A stretch of 64,000 bases of DNA. Origin: Profundicola chukchiensis. Its GTDB lineage: Bacteria; Bacteroidota; Bacteroidia; Flavobacteriales; Weeksellaceae. The stretch is from assembly GCF_029664245.1 (NCBI RefSeq), contig NZ_JANAIE010000002.1, positions 62,001 to 126,000 on the forward strand. Direction: 5' to 3'. The notes under the pieces are model-generated. The model ran no database searches and had not been told where the DNA came from. It saw nothing but the letters and a program-made list of their open reading frames with translations. Positions 53,610 to 63,025 of the stretch are shown piece by piece (the stretch's first letter is position 1; every line of letters begins with the position of its first letter). The position numbers were made by a program, and so were the translations under genes.

Positions 53610-55529
53610 TTATTTGTAATTAAAACTAATTTTCGTTCCAGCATCCTTTTCAGAAATAATCTCTAATTCTGTATGTAAGTCTGCTGCTCTTTTTCTCATA
53701 GAGTTAATGCCATTTCCATCACCGAACTCAATAGGATCAAAACCTACTCCATTGTCTTCTATGCTAAAATTAATTCCATCAGAATTTTTAGAAATTAAAA
53801 TCTTAATAAGGCTAGCTTGACTATATTTAGTTGCATTATTCACGGCCTCTTGAATGATTCGATAGATATTCATACCCTCTACAGAGTTAAACTTTCGGTC
53901 TAATTGAAGTTGAGGATCTATTTCGAAGATGAAATTCGTATTCTTACGGAAAAGATTAGCTTTCTCTATAAAATTAGTGATTCTTGCTCTTAAATCCTCA
54001 AAAGATATTTCACTTTGATTCATTGCCCAAATTGTATCTCGCAATCCATAAATTGTTTCTCGGGTAAACTCACTAATCTGATCTAAGCGGTCATGAACCT
54101 TATCATTTTCAATACTAAAACCATATTTTAAGTTATCTAATGAAGAAATTATAAAAGTTAATTGAGCACCAATATTATCGTGTAAATCCCTAGAGATATT
54201 CAGCCTTTGTTGCTGCAATTTATTTTCGGTTTCTTTTTGATTCAGCGATTCTCTTAAGACTTTTTCACGCTCTAATTGCCAAGCTTTCATTTTCTGTTGA
54301 TTATAAAATAAATATCCTATAAAGGCAATTATAAAAGTTAATAAAATCAATCCCCAAACGGTATACCCTCGTCTTTGAATTTTTAACTCTTTCTCCGCCA
54401 AAGAAGCTCTTTGTCCAAGAATCTCCCTTTCTTTTTCAGCCGTTTCATAGGTAATCGACATCTCATCAAAGTCTTTTAATTTTGCTTCGCTATAAATCTC
54501 GTCTTCATTCTCCTTATACTTAGTATAATATATCAATGCTTTTTCGTAGTCGCCTTGTTGCAGATAAAACTCATGATATTGATAATAAACTTCAGACAGC
54601 GAACGCAGTTCTCCTAAATTCAAAGCCAAGTTATAAGCACTATCTAAATAGTTTTTAGCACTACTAAAATCCCCTTTATCCATAAGAATTTTCCCCAAAT
54701 TGATTAAGGTCAAAGGTTTTGGATTATTCTGATCTCCTGCATCTAAAGATAATCTGGTAAACTTCTCGGCATTGTCTAAATCACCAATTTTAGAATAGGT
54801 ATTACCCAAATTAGAATACCAAGTAACCTGACTAGCTTGGTCGTTATATTTTTTAAATATATCAATGGCTTTTTTATTGTAAATCAATGCACTGTCATAA
54901 ACTTCAAGACCATCATAAGCAATACCTATCAAACCATATGAACGCCCTTTGCTTTTTTCATCACCCATTTCATCAGCGACTTCTAAAGACTTCTTAAACC
55001 AAACAATCGCCTTTTCGAAATCGTTCATTCTATCATAAGTATATCCAATCTCCTGATGAACTTGGGTCAACAATTTATTTTTAGGCAGATTAGTTTGTCT
55101 AAATTTTAATTCCTCTAATCCCTTGGCTAAAGCCTCTGGATACATGGCATTCATTCGATAGCCTCTATGGGCATAATACATTGCATTAGCTGCCAATGAA
55201 TCTTTAAGACCATTTAATATAGAACTGGCCAAATTAAAATTTTTGATTTGAAGAAAACCTTGATTAAGCAAAACATTAGAAATCCCTAGGTTGTAATAAG
55301 CTTTACCACGTAGCAAGTCTTCTTTAGCGTATTTTAGAGCAAGCTTGGCATTTTCTTGAATCGAAGTTCCGTCCAAGGTTTGAATATAAGCATCAGATAG
55401 ATTTAAATAGGTTCGAGCAGCCTCATCACCCGTTTGCTTTGTAGCTATAGATTTTAAACTATCTATATTTTGACCATTCAATAAAACAGCAAATAAGAGG
55501 AAGAAAAGTTGGAAGTAAAGATTTCGCAT
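53610..55529 (-). CDS. TPR-containing sensor histidine kinase
   Basis: A 639-residue kinase. Signal-peptide-like start (RNLYFQLFFLLFAVLLNGQ), then periplasmic TPR repeats (about 25-360), a membrane helix (about 392-412), a coiled coil, and a HisKA_3 domain whose phospho-His is in RDLHDNIGAQL. The ATPase part has NNATKYSQ, EDNGVGFDP and GNGINSMRKRAADL. This NarX-like kinase type is common in Bacteroidota; the stimulus is unknown. It heads the operon with the NarL-type regulator, after a long gene-free stretch. Confidence 0.93.
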   Translation of the reverse strand: MRNLYFQLFFLLFAVLLNGQNIDSLKSIATKQTGDEAARTYLNLSDAYIQTLDGTSIQENAKLALKYAKEDLLRGKAYYNLGISNVLLNQGFLQIKNFNLASSILNGLKDSLAANAMYYAHRGYRMNAMYPEALAKGLEELKFRQTNLPKNKLLTQVHQEIGYTYDRMNDFEKAIVWFKKSLEVADEMGDEKSKGRSYGLIGIAYDGLEVYDSALIYNKKAIDIFKKYNDQASQVTWYSNLGNTYSKIGDLDNAEKFTRLSLDAGDQNNPKPLTLINLGKILMDKGDFSSAKNYLDSAYNLALNLGELRSLSEVYYQYHEFYLQQGDYEKALIYYTKYKENEDEIYSEAKLKDFDEMSITYETAEKEREILGQRASLAEKELKIQRRGYTVWGLILLTFIIAFIGYLFYNQQKMKAWQLEREKVLRESLNQKETENKLQQQRLNISRDLHDNIGAQLTFIISSLDNLKYGFSIENDKVHDRLDQISEFTRETIYGLRDTIWAMNQSEISFEDLRARITNFIEKANLFRKNTNFIFEIDPQLQLDRKFNSVEGMNIYRIIQEAVNNATKYSQASLIKILISKNSDGINFSIEDNGVGFDPIEFGDGNGINSMRKRAADLHTELEIISEKDAGTKISFNYK

Positions 55530-55562
55530 AAAGAGTTAGTTTCTATAAATTTACTAAAATGC

Positions 55563-55592
55563 TAAAAGCGCACAACCATGTTGTGCGCTTTT
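55563..55592. terminator. Strong hairpin upstream of the kinase
   Basis: AAAAGCGCACAA, ccatg, TTGTGCGCTTTT: a 12-bp perfect stem. On minus it lies 34 nt before the kinase ATG, so it may be an attenuator in the leader. Confidence 0.7.
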
Positions 55593-55593
55593 A

Positions 55594-55868
55594 TTAGGAT
55601 TCATTTAATTAAAAATTTTAAACTTAGATTAATTAGCTAGTTAGTTCTCTTTATTTAATTTAAAATTTTTAAAACCCTCTCCCTTAAAACCTTTGAAAAT
55701 ACGCTCCTTTTCGAGATGTACTTTTAAACCTACCTAAACATGAAAAGAATATAAAAATTTAACTTTATAGCTTAGAGCGCACTTTCTAAGAAATTAATCA
55801 AAACATAAAGTTGAGTTGAGTTAGTGTGAGCTTTCAAAGTGTTCCGATTTTTTCTTATTACAAATGTA
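55594..55868 (-). ncRNA. Candidate leader RNA or small RNA of the kinase operon
   Basis: Minus-strand TACATTTG (55868-55861) could start a transcript near 55855 that runs about 290 nt to the hairpin at 55563-55592. A stem CTTAGA/TCTAAG lies inside. No protein frame is supported. The claim is inference from layout only. Confidence 0.3.
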
Positions 55869-56213
55869 GAACTAAAATTAGTTTCCTGAAATACGCACTA
55901 ATACGTATATTTTCATTTTAGTCACTTGTAAGGAATATATTACTATAAAAATGATTATTCAGATAATAAACAAAAACACCTTAACCCTTATTTATCAATA
56001 AATTAGAAATTTAACCACCAAGGTATAATTCAATTTCCGAATACTCGTTTAACTTAGCATTGCTAATATTCAGTACTATATACGAGAAACTCCATTTATA
56101 GAATTTAAAATAAAAAGTTCCTTATAAGTTTTCTCTATCGTCTAAGCTTACTCTTATTGTCCATAACCTATTTCCACCGCCTAATTTTCTATTAAAAAAA
56201 GCTTTAAACAAAA

Positions 56214-56245
56214 GAAAAGCACACAAATCAATGTGTGCTTTTTTA
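56214..56245 (-). terminator. Terminator of the small lipoprotein gene
   Basis: AAAAGCACACA and TGTGTGCTTTT flank six bases; the minus strand ends in T's, 45 nt beyond the lipoprotein stop codon. Works in both directions. Confidence 0.8.
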
Positions 56246-56287
56246 AAGTAAAAATTCAATTTTGCGATTTTATATACTCGAAGATAA

Positions 56288-56833
56288 TTATTCCCCCCAA
56301 TTTGAAACAAAGAAAGATCTAAACTCTCCATTGGTTATATTAATCACACTTGGAGATCCATTAGGATTATAAGCATTAAAATTAAAACTTCCTTGTATCA
56401 CATCTCCATTATCTGAAGTAACAACAAGTTTACCCTTTTCTAAATCCCCAAGTTCTTGAGTGCTAAAGTTATTACTCCAAAAATGGTCTGTATTAATTTC
56501 ATAGTAAGCCATAGCACCAAAATCATCTTCATTCTGTCCTACATAATATGTTCCTGGGCCAGAATAATTGCCTATGGCAATAGTAATGGATTTATCTTCC
56601 GTTTCACCAGCGATAAGAAGGTATTCACCTTCAAGAACAGCATAGACATCATCATAATCAACAGATTCTTCTGAAGCCACCCAATCTGTGCCATCAATTT
56701 TGGCCCTCATATAATAACTACTTCCACTGCTCCATCCATCACCGCCAGCATCATCGTCACTACTACATGCCGACATACTAAAAGCTAATAAAAAGCTTAA
56801 TAAAATAAGGTTGAGATTTTTAAATTTTTTCAT
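56288..56833 (-). CDS. DUF6252-like lipoprotein
   Basis: A 181-residue lipoprotein. Signal peptide with lipobox MSAC (Cys at 23) followed by SSDDDAGG, a surface-export-like acidic start. The body reads MRAKIDGTDWVAS early and then alternating beta-strands (TYYVGQNEDD, KLVVTSDNGDVIQGSFNFNAYN), the pattern of DUF6252 proteins. No function is known. It has its own terminator; no partner is adjacent. Confidence 0.75.
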   Translation of the reverse strand: MKKFKNLNLILLSFLLAFSMSACSSDDDAGGDGWSSGSSYYMRAKIDGTDWVASEESVDYDDVYAVLEGEYLLIAGETEDKSITIAIGNYSGPGTYYVGQNEDDFGAMAYYEINTDHFWSNNFSTQELGDLEKGKLVVTSDNGDVIQGSFNFNAYNPNGSPSVINITNGEFRSFFVSNWGE

Positions 56834-57155
56834 AATAAAAGTTTTTTAGTTTGCCCTAAGATAATAACTTTTAGGATAAAACCCAAAAAACCAAGCACTT
56901 ACTTATCATTAAATCAAATCCTTAGCTATTTACACCTGTAGTTTCAAGTATCTTTCGTAGACTTTTTTTAATTTTTGATCGTATCAATTAGCCGCTTGTT
57001 TAATACCATTCTAGCCAATAATAAACATGGTCCAATTTCTTGATTTAGGGTGGCAAATTAAAATATTTACCTCTAAAAATTCACTAAATATATTCAAATG
57101 ATTAGATTAATTTTCATAAATCTTAACTACGAAATTGGCAACATAAGAATTGTTT
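56834..57155. other. Intergenic region between patatin and lipoprotein genes
   Basis: 322 nt, very AT-rich. No gene, no clear TAnnTTTG box before the lipoprotein start and no strong hairpin. Confidence 0.5.
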
Positions 57156-59444
57156 TCATTTTCGTGAGTTTTGATTGATATCTGTGATTAAGTTTTCAAA
57201 CATGTGATAGTTTGAGGGCGATTGCAATTGATTTTCTATATACTCTACCGCCACTTCAGATAAATACCTACCTAAGGGAATAATAGGTTTAAACTGATTT
57301 CTTTGTTTGTCTTTATCGACATTGTGCATATAGAAAAACATAGGATTACTTAAAAATCTAGAAGTTTGATATGTATGACCTTCCCTAACATTCATCACCG
57401 TTTGCAAAGGAGCAGTGAGTTGATTATAATTTTCTAGGCTTCTAGGGTTGATTTTGGTATATGTATTTTCATTCACCAGAACCAAATTTACAAGTTCCAC
57501 TTTCGACCTTAACCCCCTTTCAATCAACTGTTTTTCTAATTCATCATATATAAATTCAGTAATAGTCCCACCAATATTATCATAATAACCCGCGTCTGCT
57601 AATTGCCCACCTTGTAAATCCATTTCTTCATCACAACCTCTAATATCTCCCACCGAACCAATCAAAGGGAAACTTGCGTTAAGCGATAATGCCGTAGAGA
57701 GCTTTATAGATTTATCAAAACAATAGCAAGAGTCCAATAATTCATAAAAATCTATATAAGCCGTCGTCTCAAATCCCACAGGAGATATATAGCAATATCT
57801 CCCACTCTGTATATGAGTAGTATTAATTATTAATAAGGGTAAACTAGCTTGTTTATTTTCATAGAACGATAAGAAATCCTGATTTAAAATTGTTTTGGTG
57901 TTATTATGGACCTTGGCAAAATTTCTTTCCCACTCTTCAGCTAAAATTTCTCCTCTATTTTTTGTTAAACTCGTCCCTATTATGGATTGCCAAAAATCTC
58001 TTCCCAATACACCGCTAATGGATGAGGAGAGGTAATTATTTTCATAAAATTCACCCATCTTAGTTTTAATATGATTAGATGATTTATCATCCCAAAACTC
58101 AGTCGAGTCCTTTGATTGAGATGCCTCGGCAAAGAACAAACCATTACCAACCGAACCTCCAGAAGCTCCGGTTAAGGAAAACAAGTGATTATTAAAAAAC
58201 TTTCCCTTTGTTTCTTGATTTATATAGCCTAAGATTAAAGCAGACCACAAACCAGCTTTAGAACCACCTCCTTGGGATGAAACTAAGTAGATAGGAAATT
58301 TTCTATTCTTCAATATCTGATCTTCTCTTTGGTCTATCCACTGTTTCACATAAGACTCAAGGGTTGGCCTTTCTCGCTCAGCATAAGTTTCGAGCGGAAC
58401 AGCATAATGCTCAAACTCCCTTAGGGTCTGACTTCTAATCGATAAAGAAACAATTAGAATTAAGAATATAGTAAAAAATGGAACTTTCCATTTCTTAGCT
58501 AAAAGCTTGAAAGTATAAATCAGTACTAAATAAAAGATTAATGCCGCCACAAAAATCACTAATGGATTGATATGTGGATTGATGGCAATGACAAGGTTTA
58601 GCACAATAAAAAGCAGTACAAAAAACCAGACCGACATAGAAAGCGATGCAAACAGGAAGTACTTCCATTTATCGAAGGAGATATAATTTCTCCCAAAAAT
58701 CAACATTGCCAAAAGCAAACTACTCGATACCTGGGAAATAAACAGAAAACTCATCTTTAGTGGTTGATTATTCTCCGTATAATTGAGATACCCAAGGACT
58801 ATGATGAGTAGCACCAAGAATGGAAATCCTATATTAAATACAACTTTCCTAACCCATTTACGAGTGAAGAATCTTGCATTCCATACATAAAATTGAATAT
58901 TCAAAAGTAGAATAAAGTAGAAACTAATTAACCCAAAAACAATGTTGAGCCATATTTTAGAAATCATGATGATTCTAAAATCTATCATGGAATTAATAAT
59001 GGCAAAAGCTACCAGCAACATGAGAAACATTGCCAGAACTGCTGAAAAATGCTTTTGAATATGATGTTTTAATTTTTCGCGATCGCTTAATTTTGTTTGA
59101 CTGAGTTCAGGATCTAATCGATCATGGAGCTCCGAAGTCGAGTCCATCAACGCCCTAATATTTAAGCTTTTATAATTTTTATCATTAAGATATATGGGAA
59201 TATTCCAAATGAGATATGCTAAAACAAAAATGGAAGCAAAAAGTAAAGGAACAGCTAAAACAATCCGAATTGGATCAATATGCTGATTAATAGATAATAA
59301 TAAATCCTGTGCTTGATCGAATTTCCATAGCAACAAGTACATAAGGAAAATCGCAATAATACTCCAAGCATTTCTGTTTATCTCAGCCCAAATAAATTCA
59401 AGCCAAATATAAAATTTCAAAAACCAGAGTTTCAAGCTTCGCAT
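57156..59444 (-). CDS. Membrane-embedded patatin-like phospholipase
   Basis: A 762-residue protein with several membrane helices in its first 350 residues, then a patatin domain. The oxyanion loop is SQGGGSKAG, the nucleophile Ser is in GASGGS, and the catalytic Asp in LADAGYYDNIGG; all three are present, so lipase/acyl-hydrolase activity is expected. Bacterial patatins are usually soluble, so the large membrane part is unusual. A short -7 match (TAAATTTG, 59468-59461) lies before the ATG. The acyl substrate is unknown. Confidence 0.88.
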   Translation of the reverse strand: MRSLKLWFLKFYIWLEFIWAEINRNAWSIIAIFLMYLLLWKFDQAQDLLLSINQHIDPIRIVLAVPLLFASIFVLAYLIWNIPIYLNDKNYKSLNIRALMDSTSELHDRLDPELSQTKLSDREKLKHHIQKHFSAVLAMFLMLLVAFAIINSMIDFRIIMISKIWLNIVFGLISFYFILLLNIQFYVWNARFFTRKWVRKVVFNIGFPFLVLLIIVLGYLNYTENNQPLKMSFLFISQVSSSLLLAMLIFGRNYISFDKWKYFLFASLSMSVWFFVLLFIVLNLVIAINPHINPLVIFVAALIFYLVLIYTFKLLAKKWKVPFFTIFLILIVSLSIRSQTLREFEHYAVPLETYAERERPTLESYVKQWIDQREDQILKNRKFPIYLVSSQGGGSKAGLWSALILGYINQETKGKFFNNHLFSLTGASGGSVGNGLFFAEASQSKDSTEFWDDKSSNHIKTKMGEFYENNYLSSSISGVLGRDFWQSIIGTSLTKNRGEILAEEWERNFAKVHNNTKTILNQDFLSFYENKQASLPLLIINTTHIQSGRYCYISPVGFETTAYIDFYELLDSCYCFDKSIKLSTALSLNASFPLIGSVGDIRGCDEEMDLQGGQLADAGYYDNIGGTITEFIYDELEKQLIERGLRSKVELVNLVLVNENTYTKINPRSLENYNQLTAPLQTVMNVREGHTYQTSRFLSNPMFFYMHNVDKDKQRNQFKPIIPLGRYLSEVAVEYIENQLQSPSNYHMFENLITDINQNSRK

Positions 59445-59460
59445 AAGTGTTGAGTTTAAT

Positions 59461-59468
59461 CAAATTTA
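59461..59468 (-). promoter_or_regulatory. Putative -7 box of the patatin gene
   Basis: Minus strand TAAATTTG, 16 nt before the ATG. Confidence 0.4.
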
Positions 59469-59577
59469 AGAAAAACATATTAAAATACGCCTTAAATCAT
59501 CAAACTCAACAAAATTATGAGCGCATAGCTAGATTTATCTTTAAAATATAGCTATAAAACTACAATACAATATTTTA

Positions 59578-60723
59578 TTATACTGGAACTGGTGGATGAT
59601 TTTGAATAAATTCTGATACAAGTTCTGGATCGTCCGTTAAGTAAAGTAATTCTTTGTAAGGCTGGTCTACTGCCAATTGATGCAGCACAGAATATAAAGA
59701 AGTATCTTCTACATATCGTTTCTTGCTTAAGAAAACCATAGGACTATAATACCCGAAAGTTCCATAATGATTTTGAGCAGCCTCTTGGAAGATTTCTTGG
59801 GTAGTTCCTGCACTTCCTGGTGCATAAACAACACCATAGAGTGCCATCGCTAGCAAAGTATCTTCTCTTAATGAATTTGAGAAATATTTAGCAATATGAG
59901 AAGCAAATACATTACTAGGTTCGTGACCATAGAACCAAGTTGGAATCGCTAGATTTTCTTTTCCATTCGGGAACATCTCAAGCACTTTTAAGGCATTATT
60001 TACATAGTTTTTAGCTAAATAATCCCTTGGAATTTCAATTTGATTATCGAAATCTAAATCACTTAAAATCTCGATAGCCGTAGCTAAATCCTCATCAGAT
60101 CTACCTGCCATATAAGCTCCCAAATTAGCGGCTTCCATAATACCAGGACCACCACCTGTCATGATATAATAATCCTTCTCAGCCAATAACTTAGCCGCTT
60201 TAGCCACTTTTACATAATATTCTGAACCTCGACGGGTTGCATGTCCACCCATAAAACCTACGGCTTTCTTTTCGGTCATACCTTTTTTGTCGAAGCCCAT
60301 AAGTCTGCGTAAACTTTCGTCTATATTAAAATCATGTAAACGCTGCGCCATAGCCTCTACAAGAGGTGGATTATATTTATTTTTAACAAAACGCTGATAG
60401 ATTTTTAAATCTACTGAAGCATCATTTTCAAAATTATAGCCCTCTAATAATTCTTGATACGTATAAAGGGTGTTTCGATTGGGATTGTAAGGAAGGTTTT
60501 TGAATTTCGGATATACAATCGCTCCATGTGAAATCACTTCGGTAGCTTGATTTCGATTAAATGCACAGCTTAGAAAAGTAGTATTTTCATACACAAACTG
60601 ACTCCAATCAATTTTTTCGTTCCTAAAATTAATTCCTTGAATTACTAAATCCGTGAGATCTTTACTCTCTTTTGTATAGTTGTACCAAGCCGTTAAGCTA
60701 TTAATAAGTATGCCTGACTCCAT
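59578..60723 (-). CDS. LOG-family protein (nucleotide monophosphate nucleosidase-like)
   Basis: A 381-residue protein with the LOG/PpnN fold: GGGPGIMEAANLGAYMAGR and APGSAGTTQEIFQEA. The catalytic PGGxGTxxE motif is PGSAGTTQE, so one Gly is Ser. LOG enzymes split AMP or other nucleoside monophosphates, as PpnN does under stringent response. N-terminal 150 residues are extra compared with plain LOG and resemble PpnN's. It is followed six bases after a zinc-ribbon-like gene. Confidence 0.85.
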   Translation of the reverse strand: MESGILINSLTAWYNYTKESKDLTDLVIQGINFRNEKIDWSQFVYENTTFLSCAFNRNQATEVISHGAIVYPKFKNLPYNPNRNTLYTYQELLEGYNFENDASVDLKIYQRFVKNKYNPPLVEAMAQRLHDFNIDESLRRLMGFDKKGMTEKKAVGFMGGHATRRGSEYYVKVAKAAKLLAEKDYYIMTGGGPGIMEAANLGAYMAGRSDEDLATAIEILSDLDFDNQIEIPRDYLAKNYVNNALKVLEMFPNGKENLAIPTWFYGHEPSNVFASHIAKYFSNSLREDTLLAMALYGVVYAPGSAGTTQEIFQEAAQNHYGTFGYYSPMVFLSKKRYVEDTSLYSVLHQLAVDQPYKELLYLTDDPELVSEFIQNHPPVPV

Positions 60724-60729
60724 AGTAAT

Positions 60730-61260
60730 TTAAAATAATACAGGTTTAATATCTTTATCGAAAATCTTCTTTAATTCGGGTGGAATATCAATGAAATTAT
60801 TATTAAAATCATCAAAGAAATCCTTGGTTTCCTCAGACAATAATTCTTGATATGATTCTAATATTTTTGGACCGAATACCATAGGTGAGATCTGAGTTTC
60901 ACCATCTTTAATAACGCCAATCACATGATATTCATCTAACTCTTCAATAGGTTGTTGTGTAAAAGAACAATGTTCTAAATCGTTCTCCACGTGCATCATC
61001 TCCTCCATTTCTTCCTGATGTTGCCTCATAAAATCTTGCATTTTAAGCATAGATTCTCTTGAGACTTTTTTCATCATGTCACGTTTGCAAGATTCGCAAA
61101 TCGCATATTCGAATATAGCTGTATGATTGCTATCACCTAGATTTCTATGATAAGCTTTTTCTACAAAATAGAGTTGATCATCTAGCTTATTCTCGCATAC
61201 CGAACAGTTCTCGAAGACCTCTCCAGTTACATCTGAAAGTAATTTTTTGGGTAATGACAT
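60730..61260 (-). CDS. Zinc-ribbon-like hypothetical protein
   Basis: A 176-residue acidic protein from MSLPKKLLSDVTGEVFENC. Two CxxC pairs (CSVCENK, CESCKRD) suggest zinc binding; the middle is Met/Glu-rich (HQEEMEEMMH) and the C-terminus DFFDDFNNNFIDIPPELKK. No family is recognised. Only 6 nt separate it from the LOG gene, so they are co-transcribed. The ORF starts 15 codons earlier, but a TAACTTTG box (61273-61266) lies within that stretch. Confidence 0.7.
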   Translation of the reverse strand: MSLPKKLLSDVTGEVFENCSVCENKLDDQLYFVEKAYHRNLGDSNHTAIFEYAICESCKRDMMKKVSRESMLKMQDFMRQHQEEMEEMMHVENDLEHCSFTQQPIEELDEYHVIGVIKDGETQISPMVFGPKILESYQELLSEETKDFFDDFNNNFIDIPPELKKIFDKDIKPVLF

Positions 61261-61265
61261 AAAAT

Positions 61266-61273
61266 CAAAGTTA
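61266..61273 (-). promoter_or_regulatory. -7 box abutting the zinc-ribbon-like gene start
   Basis: Minus strand TAACTTTG ends five bases before the ATG at 61260, so the message may have almost no leader. Confidence 0.35.
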
Positions 61274-61350
61274 GATAATATTTTCTTGAAATAGAATCTT
61301 ATCAAGGATTCTTCTTAGTAAGAAATTGAAAATCAGATTTCCCTTTCTAT

Positions 61351-62559
61351 TTAATGAGCTTGCTCCTTGATCTTGGCATTTCTACTCACAAACCAAGAAA
61401 CTAATAAACCAATCCCCATCACACTAATAATTGTAATAAGATAGTTTTGAACGGTAAATTTAACTGGGAATGGAACATTAAAACTCACCATCACTAGACT
61501 AAATTCATGTTGCATCCAAGCAAAGAAACTTCCTACCAACAAACCAAATATAAGCGCATATAAAGTGATAAGCATTCCAGTGTAGAAGTAGGTTTTACGT
61601 AAGGAATTATTATTGAAGCCCATGCTGTGTAAAGTTCTAGATTCGGGTGCTTTATCTAAAATTAAAATAGCGATGGATCCTGCTAAATTAAAACTTGCAA
61701 TGATTAGAATTAAGAAACAAATCAAGTAGATAATTAAGTTTTCTGTATTCATCATTTTCAAGAAAGCAGCATCGATTTCCTGTCGTGTTTTAACCTGATA
61801 ATCGTCGCCGATAATATTCTGAATCCTACGTTTAAGTTTATCTAAATCACCTGTATTTGCTTTAATTTCGATTCCTGAGAATTGTCCTTCATTATAATTT
61901 AATAAAGCTTGAGCAAGCTCCAAGTTAGAAAAAACATAGTTGGCAAACTTATCATTGATAAAGAATATACCAGATGAAAATGCCATGACTTTGTTTACAG
62001 CATCCTCTTCATTGCTGATTAAACCTTTTCCTGGTTTAGGAACATAAAGTTGAACTGGCAAATCTGGGTCGGTGAATAATGATAATCGAGAAGAAACTTC
62101 CGTCCCAATTACAATTTCGTCTAAATATTCTCTACCTAAAGGATCACCAATTCTAACCATGGTATCCAAACGAAAAATTTGATTGAAATTCTCATCGATA
62201 CCCTTTAAAGTTACAATATGATTCTTGTTATTATAGCGAATAAAAGCTCTTTCTTCAATAACTTTACTAAGAGTTTCCACCTCATCAAAAGCTAATATCT
62301 CATTCAACTTTTTCTCAAACTCTGCAGAAGATTGAATGGTTTTTCCTTTCGCAGGTGAAATAGCAATTTCAGGGTTGATATTGGAATAAAATTGAAGGTT
62401 TACGCTCTCTAATCCCGTGAAAACCGACATGATGATAAACAAACATGCGGTGACAAATCCCAAGGCTAAAAATGCAATCCAAGATATCACGTTTACTTCA
62501 ATGGCATTTTTACCAGAGAAGACATACTTTCGTGCAAGTTTAAAGGGAAATAGATTCAT
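61351..62559 (-). CDS. LolC/E-type ABC transporter permease
   Basis: A 402-residue inner-membrane permease of the FtsX/LolCE family. One helix near residue 25, a large periplasmic part (about 50-265) and three helices at the C-terminus with the FtsX core (SIAILILDKAPESRTLHSMGFNNNSLRKTYFYTG). Works with a LolD ATPase to release lipoproteins to the outer membrane; none is adjacent. It starts 21 nt after rbfA, the usual order in flavobacteria. Confidence 0.93.
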   Translation of the reverse strand: MNLFPFKLARKYVFSGKNAIEVNVISWIAFLALGFVTACLFIIMSVFTGLESVNLQFYSNINPEIAISPAKGKTIQSSAEFEKKLNEILAFDEVETLSKVIEERAFIRYNNKNHIVTLKGIDENFNQIFRLDTMVRIGDPLGREYLDEIVIGTEVSSRLSLFTDPDLPVQLYVPKPGKGLISNEEDAVNKVMAFSSGIFFINDKFANYVFSNLELAQALLNYNEGQFSGIEIKANTGDLDKLKRRIQNIIGDDYQVKTRQEIDAAFLKMMNTENLIIYLICFLILIIASFNLAGSIAILILDKAPESRTLHSMGFNNNSLRKTYFYTGMLITLYALIFGLLVGSFFAWMQHEFSLVMVSFNVPFPVKFTVQNYLITIISVMGIGLLVSWFVSRNAKIKEQAH

Positions 62560-62580
62560 TGATGATTTAAAATCAACTAA

Positions 62581-62940
62581 TTATAATACTGGATTGTCGC
62601 CTTTACCTTTTAAAGCTCTATCAATTTCATCGGCTTTATCTAAAGTAACATCTACAAAGAATTGTAATTCAGGAACAATACGCATTTGTTTACCAATTCT
62701 ATTTCCTAACTCACCTCTAATAAAAGCATGATTTTCTTTCACAAACTCCATCACCTTATCAGTATTGTTGGTTGGAAAAATACTTAAGTAAACTTTAGAA
62801 ATAGATAAATCTGAAGTTGTTCTAACCTCAGTGACCGTAATCAACATATTGCGACCAATTTTACTGGTCAATTTTCTGAAGATATCGGCCATATCCTTTT
62901 GAATCAGTTGATTTACTTTATTAAGTCGATTGCTTTCCAT
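62581..62940 (-). CDS. rbfA: Ribosome-binding factor A
   Basis: A 119-residue cold-shock ribosome maturation factor that binds 16S rRNA. RLNKVNQLIQKDMADIFRK, LITVTEVRTTSDLSISKVYLSIFP and IRGELGNRIGKQMRIVPELQFFVD give the KH-like family pattern. It precedes the LolC/E permease. A TAATTTTG box lies at 63013-63006, 65 nt upstream. Confidence 0.95.
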   Translation of the reverse strand: MESNRLNKVNQLIQKDMADIFRKLTSKIGRNMLITVTEVRTTSDLSISKVYLSIFPTNNTDKVMEFVKENHAFIRGELGNRIGKQMRIVPELQFFVDVTLDKADEIDRALKGKGDNPVL

Positions 62941-63005
62941 GATTGTAGTGTTTAAAATAGCTATAAAATTCGTGTTTGGCAGAAGCCATTACTACGAACT
63001 TTTGA

Positions 63006-63013
63006 CAAAATTA
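63006..63013 (-). promoter_or_regulatory. rbfA: Putative -7 box of rbfA
   Basis: Minus strand TAATTTTG, between the DUF3820 stop and rbfA. Confidence 0.35.
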
Positions 63014-63025
63014 CGGATTTTAAAA

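Larger units (their letters stand above)
55530..56287. other. Gene-free region upstream of the TPR kinase
   Basis: 758 nt with no convincing gene. It holds two strong hairpins with T-tracts (55563-55592 and 56214-56245), a hairpin at 55771-55790 and a minus-strand TACATTTG box at 55861-55868. On minus, one 19-codon frame ends at 55641 but lacks a start. Best read as a long leader or a small RNA gene. Confidence 0.5.

Noticed and set aside
55641-55710. Short minus frame with GLKVHLEKERIFKGFKGEGF in the kinase leader
   Set aside because: No start codon, and neighbouring frames are equally open; not supported as a gene.
56122-56331. 69-codon minus-strand ORF next to the lipoprotein gene
   Set aside because: It crosses a terminator hairpin and overlaps the lipoprotein end; composition is not coding-like.
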